Origin: Maratus speciosus
Lineage: Eukaryota; Arthropoda; Arachnida; Araneae; Salticidae
DNA: 64,000 nt
Reading direction: 5' to 3'
NCBI GenBank assembly: GCA_963932465.1
Contig: OZ010792.1
Location: 189,499,556 to 189,563,555 of the forward strand
How positions within the stretch are numbered: position 1 is the first letter of the stretch; every line of letters starts with the position of its first letter. The translations under genes and the position numbers were made by a program. This document shows, one piece after another, positions 25,030-35,703 of the stretch. Below the pieces are notes generated by a model. The model saw only the letters and a list, made by a program, of their open reading frames with translations, was not told the DNA's origin and did no database searches.

Positions 25030-26690
25030 AAAAAAAATGGGGCTGCTGTTCGCTACGCGTATGACGTCACGAACAAGAAAGACTGCGTAGTGTTGAATTC
25101 ATCTCCGCGCCAACTGTTACTCTGGCGAGAAGGTGCTCAAAACGTGAGCCTTCATGAAAAAGCCGCCGGTTCTGTATGTACGTACGTGCGTATGTACGTA
25201 CGTGCGTATGTACGTACGTACGTATGTAAGTAACACGATAACCTTGATAGAAATATCCGATTTGCTTCAAACTTTTTTTCTAGGTTCATTCTGATAAGGC
25301 GCTTCCTTGATTAGTTTTTGGGGTTCATTGGTTAAGGATAAAGGGAAAAAGGGGGGGCTAGTCTCCCCCCCCTTAATTTAGATAAATGGGTTTTTCATGA
25401 AGAAATATTTGATTTGCTCCAAATTTGGTATACCGGTTTATTAGATTCGGAAGCTCATTACTTAAGTATAAAGGGGGAAAGGGGGCTACCCCGCCTTTCC
25501 TTAATTTAATTAAATAGGTTTTTCATGCAGAATTATTCGATTTGCTCCAAATTTGGTATACCGGTTTATTATGTTAAGGAGCTGCCTTGATTAGATTTGG
25601 AGGTTCATTAGTTACATATAAAGGGGGGAAAGGGGGCTAGCCACCCCACTTAATTTAGATAAATGGGTTTTTCATGCAGAAATATGCGATTTGCTATAAA
25701 TTTGGTATACCGGTTAATTTTAAACAGCTTCCCTGATTAGATTTATAAGATCATTATTATGTATAAAGGTGGAAAAGGGGGGCTACCCCCCTTAATTAAA
25801 ATAAATGCGTTTTTCATGTAGAATTGTTCGATTAGTTCCAAATTTGGTATACCGGTTTATTATGTTAAGGAGATGGCTTGATTAGATTTGGAGGTTCATT
25901 AGTTAAGTATAAAGGAGGGAAAGGGGGGTACACCTCTTTAATTTAGATAAATGGGTTTTCATGCAGAATTTTTCGATTTGCTCCAAATTTGGTATACCGG
26001 TTTATTATGTTAAGGAGCTTCCCTGATTAGGTTTGGAGGTTCATTAGTTAAGTATAAAGGGAGAAAGGGGGGGGGGGGCTAGACCACCTCCTTAATTTAG
26101 ATAAATGGGTTTTTCATGCAGAGTTATTCGATTTGCTCCAAATTTCGCATACCGGTTTATTATGTTCAGGAGCTGACTTGATTAGATTTGAGATTTATTG
26201 GTTAAGTATAATGGAAGGACGGGTTCTAGTCTCCCCTTAATTTAGATAAATGGGTTTTTCATACAGAATTATTCGATTTGCTTCAAATTTGATATATCAG
26301 TTTATTCCGATATGGCTTCCTTCATTTGATTTGGAGGTTCATTGGTTAAGTATAAAAGGGTGAAAAGGGGGGAACCGCCCCTCACCTTAATTTAGATAAA
26401 TGTGTTTTCATGCAGAATTATCTATTTTAGTTTAAATTTTTTATAGGTTCATTCTAATAAGGAGCTTTTCTTATTAGATTTGAAGGTTCATTGGTTCAGC
26501 ATAAAGGGAGGAATGGGGAAGCTAATACCCCCCTTTATTTAGCGAAATGGTTTTTTCATGCAGAATTATCTGATTTGCTTCAAATTTGGTATACCAGTTT
26601 ATTATGTTAAGGAGCTTCCCTGATTAGATTTGGAGGTTCTTTGGTTAAGTATAAAGGGGGGCAACGGGGACTAATCCCTTCATTTATTTT
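25030..26690 (-). mobile_element. Tandem-array element with TACG microsatellite
   Basis: Read on the minus strand, the order is a tandem array (26690-25229), a microsatellite of alternating ACGT/ACGC steps (about 25228-25173), then a GC-richer terminal segment (25160-25030). The terminal segment recurs alone at 22545-22665, which suggests it is a mobile end. The order of array, tetranucleotide microsatellite and 3' tail parallels the Helentron-like element at 14723. A small hairpin TTTGCT-GAG-AGCAAA lies at about 25025-25040. I could not find the 5' end, so the class is tentative. Confidence 0.55.
25229..26690 (+). repeat. ~148-bp tandem array, about 10 copies
   Basis: GATTTGCTCCAAATTTGGTA aligns at 25259, 25411, 25539, 25688, 25830, 25975, 26130, 26275, ~26421 and 26572. 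Each unit continues with TACCGGTTTATTATGTTAAG, TTAGATTTGGAGGTTCATT, AAGTATAAAGGGGGGAAAGG and a short C-run, then TTAATTTAGATAAATGGG. Unit length varies (128-155) mostly through the G/C runs, where a G-run faces a C-run and could form a short hairpin in every unit. Confidence 0.92.
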
Positions 26691-26967
26691 TCGACGGGCA
26701 TTATTCTTTGAAATAAGAACATAATATACAATTAGTGTGAATAGTCTGTGAGCTCAATGCCATCAGTTTAACTGAGCAATTTTCTTTTTATTTAAATAAT
26801 AACCTATATTCAAATGGGAAATTCCCATTTGATTAGAGAAATTATTAACAACAAACTCTATTCAAATTAATGCTATCATTAGAAAGCTCAGAGCAAGTAA
26901 ATGATTATTTTTCTCTATCTTTTGCCTGGTGTCCATTTCTTCTTGGTAATGGTGGTTTAAAGCAATG

Positions 26968-27248
26968 AGTACTACTTAGTTATCCCGTCGACCAATTTCG
27001 TCAAATTATATAAATCGCCAAACCACTCACCAAATTATACAAATTGACATAATTTTTATTTTAAATAACGAAAGAATAAATTTGATAAAAATACAAATAA
27101 AACGCCGAAATAAAAATCACTTGATGACTTAAACACGTGTAACTTACTTAAAGTCAAGTGAATGTGACATTTAAGATAAACCATTATTGGCATTTAATCT
27201 TATAGTTTGGCGATAGATTTTTGGTCGACGGGATAACTAAGTAGTACC
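26968..27248. mobile_element. hAT-like MITE, copy 2
   Basis: AGTACTACTTAGTTATCCCG with GTCGACCAA at the left pairs with GGTACTACTTAGTTATCCCG with GTCGACCAA (opposite strand) at the right, a TIR of nearly 30 bases. AAGCAATG (26960-26967) and AAACAATG (27249-27256) form an 8-bp target duplication with one mismatch. The body is homologous to 19005-19311. This copy keeps better TIRs. Confidence 0.85.
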
Positions 27249-27256
27249 AAACAATG

Positions 27257-28464
27257 AAATAAAGGTTTAAAATTTTTAAAATTGACATAGAAACGTAGAA
27301 AAGCATCTGTTTTCATAAAACATTATGTTAAAATAATAATAATAATAACAATAATTATTTTTTAAGTGAAATTTCTTAGAAACCACGTTTGTCAAAAGTG
27401 GAAGAATAAATAAAAATTTACTGGTTCAAAAGATATGTACTGTCGGCAAAGATAAAAAAATATATACTATACCCCCATACATTTCAATCTCCGAGTTTTA
27501 AAAAAAATGCCCATTCGATTGAAAATTAGGTTTGCTTTCAATTTATGTTTACAAATAAACTTAAGAGGTTGTCTTCCTACTGAAATCGTACTAAACTCTG
27601 AAATTTCCAACACTCTTGCTTATTTTAACATCATGTATGGTTTCTTTAGTAAATTTTACCTTAGGCAACCCTCGGTCACGTACTTTATGAATTAATATTA
27701 CCGTTTAAAGATTGGAACTCCATAAGTCATTAAAGTCATCATAAAAGTAATTTTTTATCGTTTCAAGTTAGATTTCATCGAATGGTATCTGAAGGTAAGA
27801 TTTTCCGAAAATGTGAAATATGATGTCAAACTTGTCTGTCTTTTTTTGAGAGAAATTTATTTTTATGAAGTTATATATATTTTTATGAATTTATTTTATT
27901 ATTATGAAGAGAATTTTATTGTTTGAACTTTATAAAGACAACTCATAAGCTTATTTTTAAAGGTAAATTGAAAGCACACTTAATTTCCAATCGAATGGCT
28001 ATTTTCTTCTAGCTCTGCGACAATGTTTTTGAATAAAATGTATGTATTTCTCTTAAACTGATCATGAGTAGTCAAATGATCCCGTTTAAAATTTATGGCA
28101 ATATTTCTGACATACAAAGTTATGACATAGCCATTGCCGTTTTACGACTTTTATTATAATTTATATCCAATGCATTTTCCTACATTTATTTCTCTTTTGT
28201 TTATTTTTTAGAGACAAATGTATGCAGCATGACGTACTGTGACTGGCCACTGAACTGATATAGTAAATTTTGTTCGTAATCACCATCTTTCATATTCTGT
28301 TTAATCCACTATATTCATATTCTATTTAATCCACTATAATCTAATCACTAATAATCTTCCTTTCATTTAATATCCAAAATCGGTGATTACATAAAGTGAA
28401 GATTGCTATCCGGAATTAGGGATGACAAAAAAAATCTTAGAAATTTCGGCTAATTTTTTATTTC
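27257..28464. other. AT-rich stretch, no gene seen
   Basis: A 62-codon frame at 27507-27695 (plus) has no recognised motif. A TAATAATAATAA run lies near 27333. Nothing further was recognised. Confidence 0.4.
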
Positions 28465-28760
28465 TTAATTCGAGAATGAAAGCGCATTTTGTTCTCTTAT
28501 TAAGTGGCTTAAAAAGGAGAACCTGAGAGTAGAAATAAGAGAGTGCGGATATAAGGCCAATAAAATTTTATTGGTACCCAGGATTTTCGACAAAACCTGA
28601 CCAAGCGTGCTAATACCGCCATTGTTTGTTTGTCTCATTTGTCTAATCGAACTTGTCCAGGCGAGTATTGTCAAGTTGTGGGATGTGGGTTTGGACAACC
28701 AACCTACAATCTTAATATGCGCCCTTTCCGTGTGTCGCCACCCTTTCATTTTTAAAGGTC
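28465..28760. other. Unrecognised segment sharing a phrase with 58.3 kb
   Basis: On the minus strand AACTTGACAATACTCGCCTG and GACAAGTTCGATTA (about 28640-28675) match AACTTGGCAATACTCGCTTG and GACAAGTTTGATTA at 58308-58342 on the plus strand. Translated on the plus strand here and on the minus strand there, both give a similar peptide: IELVQASIVK here and IKLVQASIAK there. A 94-codon minus frame and a shorter plus frame are open across it. I cannot name a family. It could be a piece of an unknown transposable element or a duplicated exon. Confidence 0.4.
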
Positions 28761-29161
28761 CTCTACTGGCATTTTAACACAAAAACAACTGAAAGTGAAT
28801 AACAATAAAATATTATCACAAAAACTCTCTGTTGTGCTAAACCTCTCTCTCTAAAATGCGCCAACTGGTGCATAATAATTAAACAGAGAAAAATTTAAAT
28901 TTTGATAATACGAGTTTTTTCTTCTTCAATTTTGTTCACAATTGTAATCATCTAGTGGTCTAAGGAGCACTTGATCGAAGTTGCTCTTTCGACTTTTTCT
29001 CTAAAAATACCTTGTTTTACAAAAAATTAATGAGAAAATATAGAAGTTGGAAATACCGGGTGCTTTAAAAGTCCGTTAAGATTTCAAAATATAAACAAAT
29101 CGAGAGATTGGAGATCAGTTTACAAAAGAAGGCTTGTTAAAGCGTCGTATGTTTCATTGCA

Positions 29162-29194
<33 letters not shown>

Positions 29195-29667
29195 AAATTC
29201 GAAGTTTCCTTAAACTAATGTTTACTACAGAAACACCAACCGGTTACCAAGTCTTATGATGTAAACCGAACTTCGATACGACAATTTGTGAAACTTTTAT
29301 AGATTTTAAAATGCGAATGGACTTGTGGAATTCTTCGTACTAATTGTTAATTTTGCAACAAAAAAATCCATATTTTGAAACTCGGCATGAAATTGTTTGT
29401 AAATTGTTTCGATACTGTAAACTTTTTTTGAATTTTTGAAATATGGAATTATTTCGAGTCTCTTGGAAATACTGTTTTTTACTGTCACAAACTATCCTAA
29501 TCTTTGACAAGACTTACGTTGCAAAAATAAAAGTTTGTTGTTTTTTTTAAAACTTGAAACAACTTTTTGATGCACTAGGTATCTAGGATTTTTTTTTTCT
29601 TTTAATAAAGCCAAGTGACTAAAAAAAAAGTCTCGATCGCATCGCATTTGTTAGAAAATTAAGATGG
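28761..29667. other. AT-rich stretch with poly-A and an orphan terminus
   Basis: A poly-A of about 30 bases lies at 29163-29192. TACCGGGTGCTTTAAAAGTC near 29055 looks like the TA-plus-TIR start seen at 53123 (TACAGGTTGTTCCAAAAGTC), but no matching right end was found. No gene is seen. Confidence 0.4.
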
Positions 29668-30170
29668 CCAATAAAGTTTTCAAATCTATCGCTAACGTGA
29701 CTACATAAGTTTGTTTTTTAATATGAGCGATTTCAACTAAAACCGAATTAAAATAAAAAGATTGAATATAATCTTTAGCAAGCATTTCAGATATCAAAAG
29801 TTAAATTAAAAAAAAAAAATGTCTAAATGTTTCAGATTTTTAGATTTTAGATGTACACACAAAAATAAAAGTCTTTTTTCATAGTTTTTCTTTATTTTTT
29901 TTTTTATGAACTCGAGTTCTCATTAATTTGCCAATAAAATATCCATCGCTGACGTAACTACATAAATTTGTTTTTTAATATGTGCGATTTCAACTAAAAC
30001 AGAATTAAAAAAAGATCGAATATGATCTTTAGGAAGCTTTTCAGATATCTAAAGAAAAATTTCAAAATAAAGAAATTTCTAAATGTTTCAGATTTGTAGA
30101 TTTTAGTTTTTCGCACAATAAATAAACGTTTTATTTTTGTAGATGTCTTTTATTTTTGTAAATGTTCTTT
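29668..30170 (+). repeat. Tandem duplication, ~258-bp unit, two copies
   Basis: TCTATCGCTAACGTGACTAC near 29683 and TCCATCGCTGACGTAACTAC near 29941 open two adjacent copies. Both continue with ATAA.TTTGTTTTTTAATATG, GCGATTTCAACTAAAAC, ATCTTTAG.AAGC.TTTCAG and TCTAAATGTTTCAGATTT. The copies differ by substitutions and by poly-A and poly-T length. Confidence 0.8.
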
Positions 30171-30622
30171 ATTTTACTTCTTACTCTTAGCTTTTATCGT
30201 TTATATAAAATATCTCAATATGGCAAAAGTGTTTATGCAAATTCTTTTATTTATTTATTTTTTAATTTATGTTTGTCTTCTGATCGTTCGCCCGATACGT
30301 TAGAAAATGAACTTTTTAACAGCTTATTAGAATGTAAATCGTATAAAAATCGGCATAGTTATTGAATTACTTGAAATAAAGCTCAATGTGGTTATTTGCT
30401 TATATACTTTTTCAATTATAACTTTTTTAATGCTGGTATAAACACATGAATTATTTTTATTGTAAATTTTATCTGTTAACACTAGAAAGATAACATATAT
30501 CATTTACAAATACATTTGTTTTTGAAATAACACTGCTGTAGACAGAACATTAGTTTTTTTTGGGGTAAAATAACCGATACAGTTTTAATTTCAAATTTTT
30601 ATGTAAAATCTTTCTTTTTTAA

Positions 30623-30831
30623 TCCGTTCCGACGCAATAGTCCCACGTCAGGGCCACCTAATTTTAATTCCAAACTTACAACGGCACCAAGAATATTTTA
30701 ATAAAATTTTGCTATTACAACGAGAGTTTAAAGTAACGAGTCGTTAATTTCTAAAAAAGTCGTTTGTAAATTACGGTGTCAGTCAATCATTTCATCATGT
30801 TACGAACAGAATTGTTCTGTGCCGGAAAGTG
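30623..30831. mobile_element. TTAA-flanked MITE (piggyBac-like), copy 1
   Basis: TTAA at 30619-30622 and 30832-30835 flank about 209 bases. The body (CCACCTAATTTTAATTCCAA, GGCACCAAGAATATTTTAAT, GGTGTCAGTCAAT, TACGAACAGA) matches 57382-57592. The ends are weak inverses (TCCGTTCCGACGCA and its partner ACACTTTCCGGCACAG on the opposite strand). A TTAA target is the signature of piggyBac insertion. Confidence 0.75.
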
Positions 30832-31047
30832 TTAAGGAGATGAAAATTGTTCTATACAGAAAGTACTTTTTGAAATACAGATAGAATTAAAAAAAAAAAA
30901 TCAGTTTTGTTTTGATCTTAAAAACAGATTTTATTTTTGCTGCTTTCAATTTTTAATCAGAAAGATTAAAAATGAAAGCATACTTATGTTCAATTTTTTT
31001 AAAGATCGTGAAATATTTTGTAACTTCTGGAAGACAGCTATCAATTA

Positions 31048-32524
31048 GTCCAGACAATAGGGAATTTTACCTAGCAAAATTAATGGTAGTTCTGGAAATC
31101 GGCTTATTTTATGTTTTTTGGTTCGCTGAATCCGAATTTGTAACTTCCCACCAAAATTTCCCCCAGCAACCCCCCCACATTTTGGTAAAAAGCCCCCCCC
31201 CAAAAAAAAGTTTTTATTAAATAATTTTTTTTACTGTTTTAGGGGAAAAGTATCAGAAAATTCAGAAAGTAGACAAAATTTGCAACAAATTAGATATATG
31301 ACATTATGACTTAGGATGAAGGGGAAGGGGGGATTTGCCTCGGAACATGCACGCGGTGCTGCATGGACTAAGTTGCGCAATTCCACTTAACCACTCACAC
31401 GTTTACATTCGCCCTCCCATCTCCCCTCCGAACTTTCCTTATAAGGTTTACTTTAAGTTTTTTGGGTCGCTGAATCCGAATTTTTAACTTCCCCCTAAAT
31501 TTCCCCCTCCCCCAAAACCCCCCCAAAATAGTTGTTATTAACTTAAATTTCTTATTGTTTTAGGGGAAAAGCATTACGAAATTCAGAAACTAGAGAAAAA
31601 TTGCAACAAATTGGATATATGACATTATGACGTAGGATAAACGGGGAGAGAGGGGGCTGCCTCGGAACATTCCCCGCACGCTTTTCTCAAAAACCAAATT
31701 TTTTCAAAAAATCAATTTTTTTGGGGGGTTGCCGGGTGAAATTTTAGTGGGAAGTTACAAATTCGGATTCAGTGACCCAAAAGCATAAAGTGAGTCGAAA
31801 TCCAGAACTAGTATTAATTTTTCCAGGTAAAATCCCCTGTTGCCTGGACTTCATAACTTAGTGCACGTAACGCCGCAGTGCATGTTCAGAGGCAGCCCTC
31901 CCCCTCCCCCCCCCATTCATACTACGTCTTAATGTCATATATCCTATTTGTTGCAAATTTTATCTAGTTTCTGAATTTCGTATTGCTTTTCCCCAAAAAC
32001 AATAAGAAATTTAAGTAGAAAACAACTATTAGAAGAGGTTTTCGGAGGGTTGGGAAATTTTGGGGGCAATTTTAAAATTCGGATTCAGCGACCCAAAAAA
32101 CTTAAAATAAACCTTATAGAGAAAGTTAGGAGGGAAGATGGGAGGGCGAATGTAAACGTGTGAGTTGTTAAGTGGAATTCCGCAACTTAGTTCAAGCAGC
32201 ACCGCGCATGTTCCGAGGCATATCCCCTCTTCCCCTTCATCCTAAGTCATAATGTCATATATCTAATTTGTTGCAAATTTTGTCTACTTTCTGAATTTCT
32301 AGATACTTTTCCCTAAAACAATAAAAAATTCATTTTTTTAATAAAAATTTTTTTGTGGGGGCATTTTACCAAAATTTAGGGGGGGGGGGAGGTTGCCGGG
32401 TGAAATTTTGGTGGGAAGTTAAAAATTCGGATTCAGCGATCCAAAAAACATATAGTAAGCCTTTTTCCAGAACTACCTTGAATTATGCTAGGTAGAGCCC
32501 CTACACGGTCTCTATTGCCTGGAC
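31048..32524. mobile_element. Foldback element of paired inverted units
   Basis: TA at 31046-31047 and 32525-32526 flank ends GTCCAGACAATAG and CTATTGCCTGGAC. The two halves are inverse to each other around about 31710, and each half holds two diverged direct copies of a ~350-base unit. That unit carries GGGTCGCTGAATCCGAATTT, C- or G-runs, TTTTAGGGGAAAAG, GACATTATGAC and GCCTCGGAACATGC. The arrangement is unit, unit, inverted unit, inverted unit. GTTGCCGGGTGAAATTTT flanks the G-runs on the right half. An 82-codon frame at 30972-31220 runs into the C-run and is not a gene. Confidence 0.85.
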
Positions 32525-32526
32525 TA

Positions 32527-33565
32527 AATAGTCGAGGTATTATTTTTGTTATCTAATGAAGTGGGAAAAAAAATCAAAAAATCATTTGTTTTAAAAGATG
32601 CAAAATGCTAAGTATTGCAACCAATATTTGTAAGGCAAATTAAAATTGTTATAAAGCTATCGTATGAAAATCTGAAAAATTATTACAATTAACGTAATAA
32701 AAATTTAATTCGATCTAACTTTGAAATAAACTTTTTGAATAAACAAATGTCTATTATGATACTCAAGAAACAAGATTTTTAATTAAACATAATATATGTT
32801 CGAAAAAAAAATTGTAAAAATTTCTATAATTAACATTGTAAAAATTTAATTTAATCTTGCTTTAAGATGAACTTTTGGACAAATGAATGTATACGGTTAC
32901 ACTTAAGAAAAAAGTTTTTAGTTAAACCATCATATGTATCTGCAAAAGAAAAAAAAATGATAAAAAATATTTTTCATAAAGTTGCTTTAGTTTGATTTTC
33001 TTAATTTATTCTTTTTGATGTTTAAATGAAAATTCGATGCAGCTAATTACACCACTTTTTAAATGCTTGAAATTCAGAATTAAACTGGAGTTAATAAATT
33101 TTCCTGAAAATATCCTTAGTGTGTAAGCACACAATTATAATTTAACTCCAACAAAAAATTATGCTACTATAATTTTCATTATGTATTCTTAAAAGCACAT
33201 AATTAATTATTTTAAAACACTTTGATTTTGATAATTATGTTCTAGGAAATAAATTTCTTTATCCCATATCATAATTGCATTTTTTTATGATGAGATATTT
33301 ACTTTGACAGTGATAAAAACAAATTAATTATTTAGCTACTTTAGGTGTTTTGACATAAAGAAATATATTAAGAACAAAACTAAATGATTTTACAGAAAGT
33401 ATTTAATAAGAAAAATATTGAATTTGCATAGTTAAAAATGGCTTCTTAAAAGAAAGAAAACATATCCAATTTCAACATTTACTTTAGTTTATTTATATTA
33501 AGTCCTTATTTTGAAAACAGACCAACACATTTTCTTGTATATACTTCATTTGTAGGTAATTAGGT
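32527..33565. other. AT-rich stretch, no gene seen
   Basis: The part at about 32640-32960 contains two diverged ~130-base copies (GTAATAAAAATTTAATTCGATCT and a later AATTTAATTTAATCT, each followed by AAC.TTT.GA.AAA..AATGT), an old duplication. Otherwise nothing was recognised. Confidence 0.4.
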
Positions 33566-33767
33566 AAATTTTGAAGAAACACTAAAATGTCGACATTTTC
33601 GAGTGGTAACACCCATTTTTTTCATGCGCAAATTCATCTGCAAATTGAAAAAACACAAATTGTTTTGGAATGGTACGCGTACGATGAAAATTGACGACAT
33701 AAAACACTTGCTAAAAAGACCATAGCGAGGAACAAAGAAGTGGCTACAAGACATGTTTTTCAGTAGC

Positions 33768-33822
<55 letters not shown>

Positions 33823-34915
33823 GTGAACTGAGTAATATTGTAAGATTTGTTTTAAAATGTTTTTTTTTAATTGTGTTTGTGTACACATAGTGAAAATAAA
33901 TATTTAACCATTTCTTTAGAGTGCTGAATATTACGTTACATAGGAACTGATTCGGATTGAATGCCCAGGGCTTAATTTGCGCCGGAGCCCACCGGAGCTC
34001 AGCTCCGGTACTTCTCTGTTTTCAATAAATATTTAAATATTGGTCGGAATTCACCGGAGCTCATAAATACAGTGCTCCGGAGCCCTGTACAATAGCGCTT
34101 CCGAAAACCGATGCCTAAATTACCCTTCAGTTCGATTTTATTTTGTGACAGTCGGGTATTTTTTAATTGGATCATTTTTTTTAAAATTTAGATATCTAAC
34201 CTGAAAAGAATATTTTACCTTTTAATAAATCTTTCTTTCTTTCTTTTTTTTTTATCCAAGGAACATTAATTTCTGCTCTGTACATTTACGAAATCATTTT
34301 CATTTGAAAGTAGATATAATTAGTATGTATTGTTTCTTATTCTGATTGAAAGCAATTGAGCAGTGTTTCGCCCTTTTCTATAAAAGCATCGAATCTTTCT
34401 TTCTTTTCTTTTCTTTTCTTTTCTTTTTTTTGTGCTGACACTATTTCCTAATCATAATTCTTACAATATTTAACTGAAGAATGTTGCGATTAATTAACAT
34501 TAAAATTAGGCAACGATTTCTATTCGGAAGGAGTGATAAATTAAAAAGAGGATAGTTAAGTATATGCAAGTACATATATTTAAAATTTTTATTTTACTAA
34601 AGAAAAAAAGATGCTTTAAATTATGCAAATAATATATGCAATGCACACATATATATATATATATATATGTGTGTGTGTACGGATCGGAGTGAAAGGGGGG
34701 GGGGGTACGCTATGGTTTTAGTATTGCAGAATTTTAGGGCTCCGGTACTTATTTTGGTAGAAATTAAGCCCTGTGAATGCCACAATGTGACACCGGCAAT
34801 TTTAGTCATACGTGTATCGTTCCAACGCAATTTATGGTTTTTCAATTATCTGGTGAACTTACGCAGGAAAAAAAAAAGGTGTTGCCATTCAAAAATTTCG
34901 AAATTTTTTCACTGT
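33566..34915. mobile_element. Older inverted-repeat element split by a hAT insertion
   Basis: The arm at 33566-33690 (GGTAACACCCATTTTTTTCA, TTGAAAAAACACAAATTG, GGAATGGTACGCGTACGATG) is the inverse of 34802-34915 (CATACGTGTATCGTTCC, GTTTTTCAATTATCTGGTG, GGTGTTGCC). Both arms are open in the corresponding frame and give similar peptides (VRVPFQNNLCFFN and IRVSFQRNLWFFN), but no family is recognised. The hAT element at 33966-34773 sits between the arms, so the inverted repeat predates it. The real ends were not found. TACCCTGTAC near 35056 may be a right terminus. A poly-T of about 47 bases lies at 33772-33819. Confidence 0.65.
33966..34773. mobile_element. Non-autonomous hAT element, perfect 8-bp TSD
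   Basis: The ends are CAGGGCTTAATTTGCGCCGG at the left and CAGGGCTTAATTTCTACC (opposite strand) at the right. TGAATGCC is repeated exactly at 33958-33965 and 34774-34781. CAGGG ends and an 8-bp duplication are diagnostic of hAT. Near the ends a CCGGAGC / GCTCCGG motif recurs (about 33977, 33990, 34002, 34050, 34073 and 34739), resembling the subterminal transposase-binding repeats of this superfamily. The interior is AT-rich with TTTTC (34397-34425), AT and GT microsatellites and has no transposase. Confidence 0.93.
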
Positions 34916-35701
34916 AACCATAACCGTGAGAGCTCTATTGTTTTAAATCATTACGATCTCGAGTGCATACCTTCAAATAACTAAATCTGAAATTTCCTTT
35001 CGATTGGTTTAGCGAGGTCGCTAGGGGTACATATATCGGGGAAGTTTTTTCGTGACTACCCTGTACACATTTTTTAAAGAATTTTTTTAAAACCTACAAT
35101 ATGCAAAATGAAATAATAAAAGATTAATTACGTTTTTCAGCACTGTTATTACTAAGTAGGTATGTTTCTTTTTATATTAGAAAAAAATGTTGTGCATTCA
35201 TTTATGACACAATTGTAAAATATTTGTATGTTATATATGTATTCATATATCGGTTCAGAGAAAACGGTTTTTTTATCTTTCTATTGCGGGATATGTACCC
35301 TAAAATGTAATCTTCAAAGATTGTCTTTTATTAGTTTCAGTCAAATACCCGTATCGAATTTTCAAATCTACTGATTTCTATTATGTTAGAATGTTTGCTT
35401 TATGGTTGCAAAAAGGTAAAATGTGAGCAAAACCACCCAAGCGTACTTTTTAACATTTCAATCGAATCTTTACTTATCTAAAATCAATTATCAATTTATC
35501 TTATTTAAAGTTATATTTATATAAAAAGAATTGAATATCAATCATTTAAGTTTGTAAACATAATTAAATGAATGATAAAAATTTTATGTTAAATTAAATT
35601 TATATTATAAGAATAATAAAAATTTTAGTCTGATTCCATAAGTAACGGAGTTGTCTTTCTGTAGAATGTTTTTTTTTTAAACGCTATTTATTCTGTGTAA
35701 A
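34916..35701. other. AT-rich stretch, no gene seen
   Basis: A 105-codon frame (34667-34984) crosses the hAT junction and ends here, so it cannot be an original gene. No other feature was recognised. Confidence 0.45.
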
Positions 35702-35703
35702 TA

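Noticed and set aside
29049..29090. Start of another TA-flanked TIR element
   Set aside because: No inverse partner was found in the following 2 kb. Left as an orphan terminus.
33560..33754. Possible gene on the minus strand with a similar frame at 34667-34984
   Set aside because: The similarity comes from an inverted repeat, and the plus frame crosses the end of a hAT insertion, so it is not an original reading frame.
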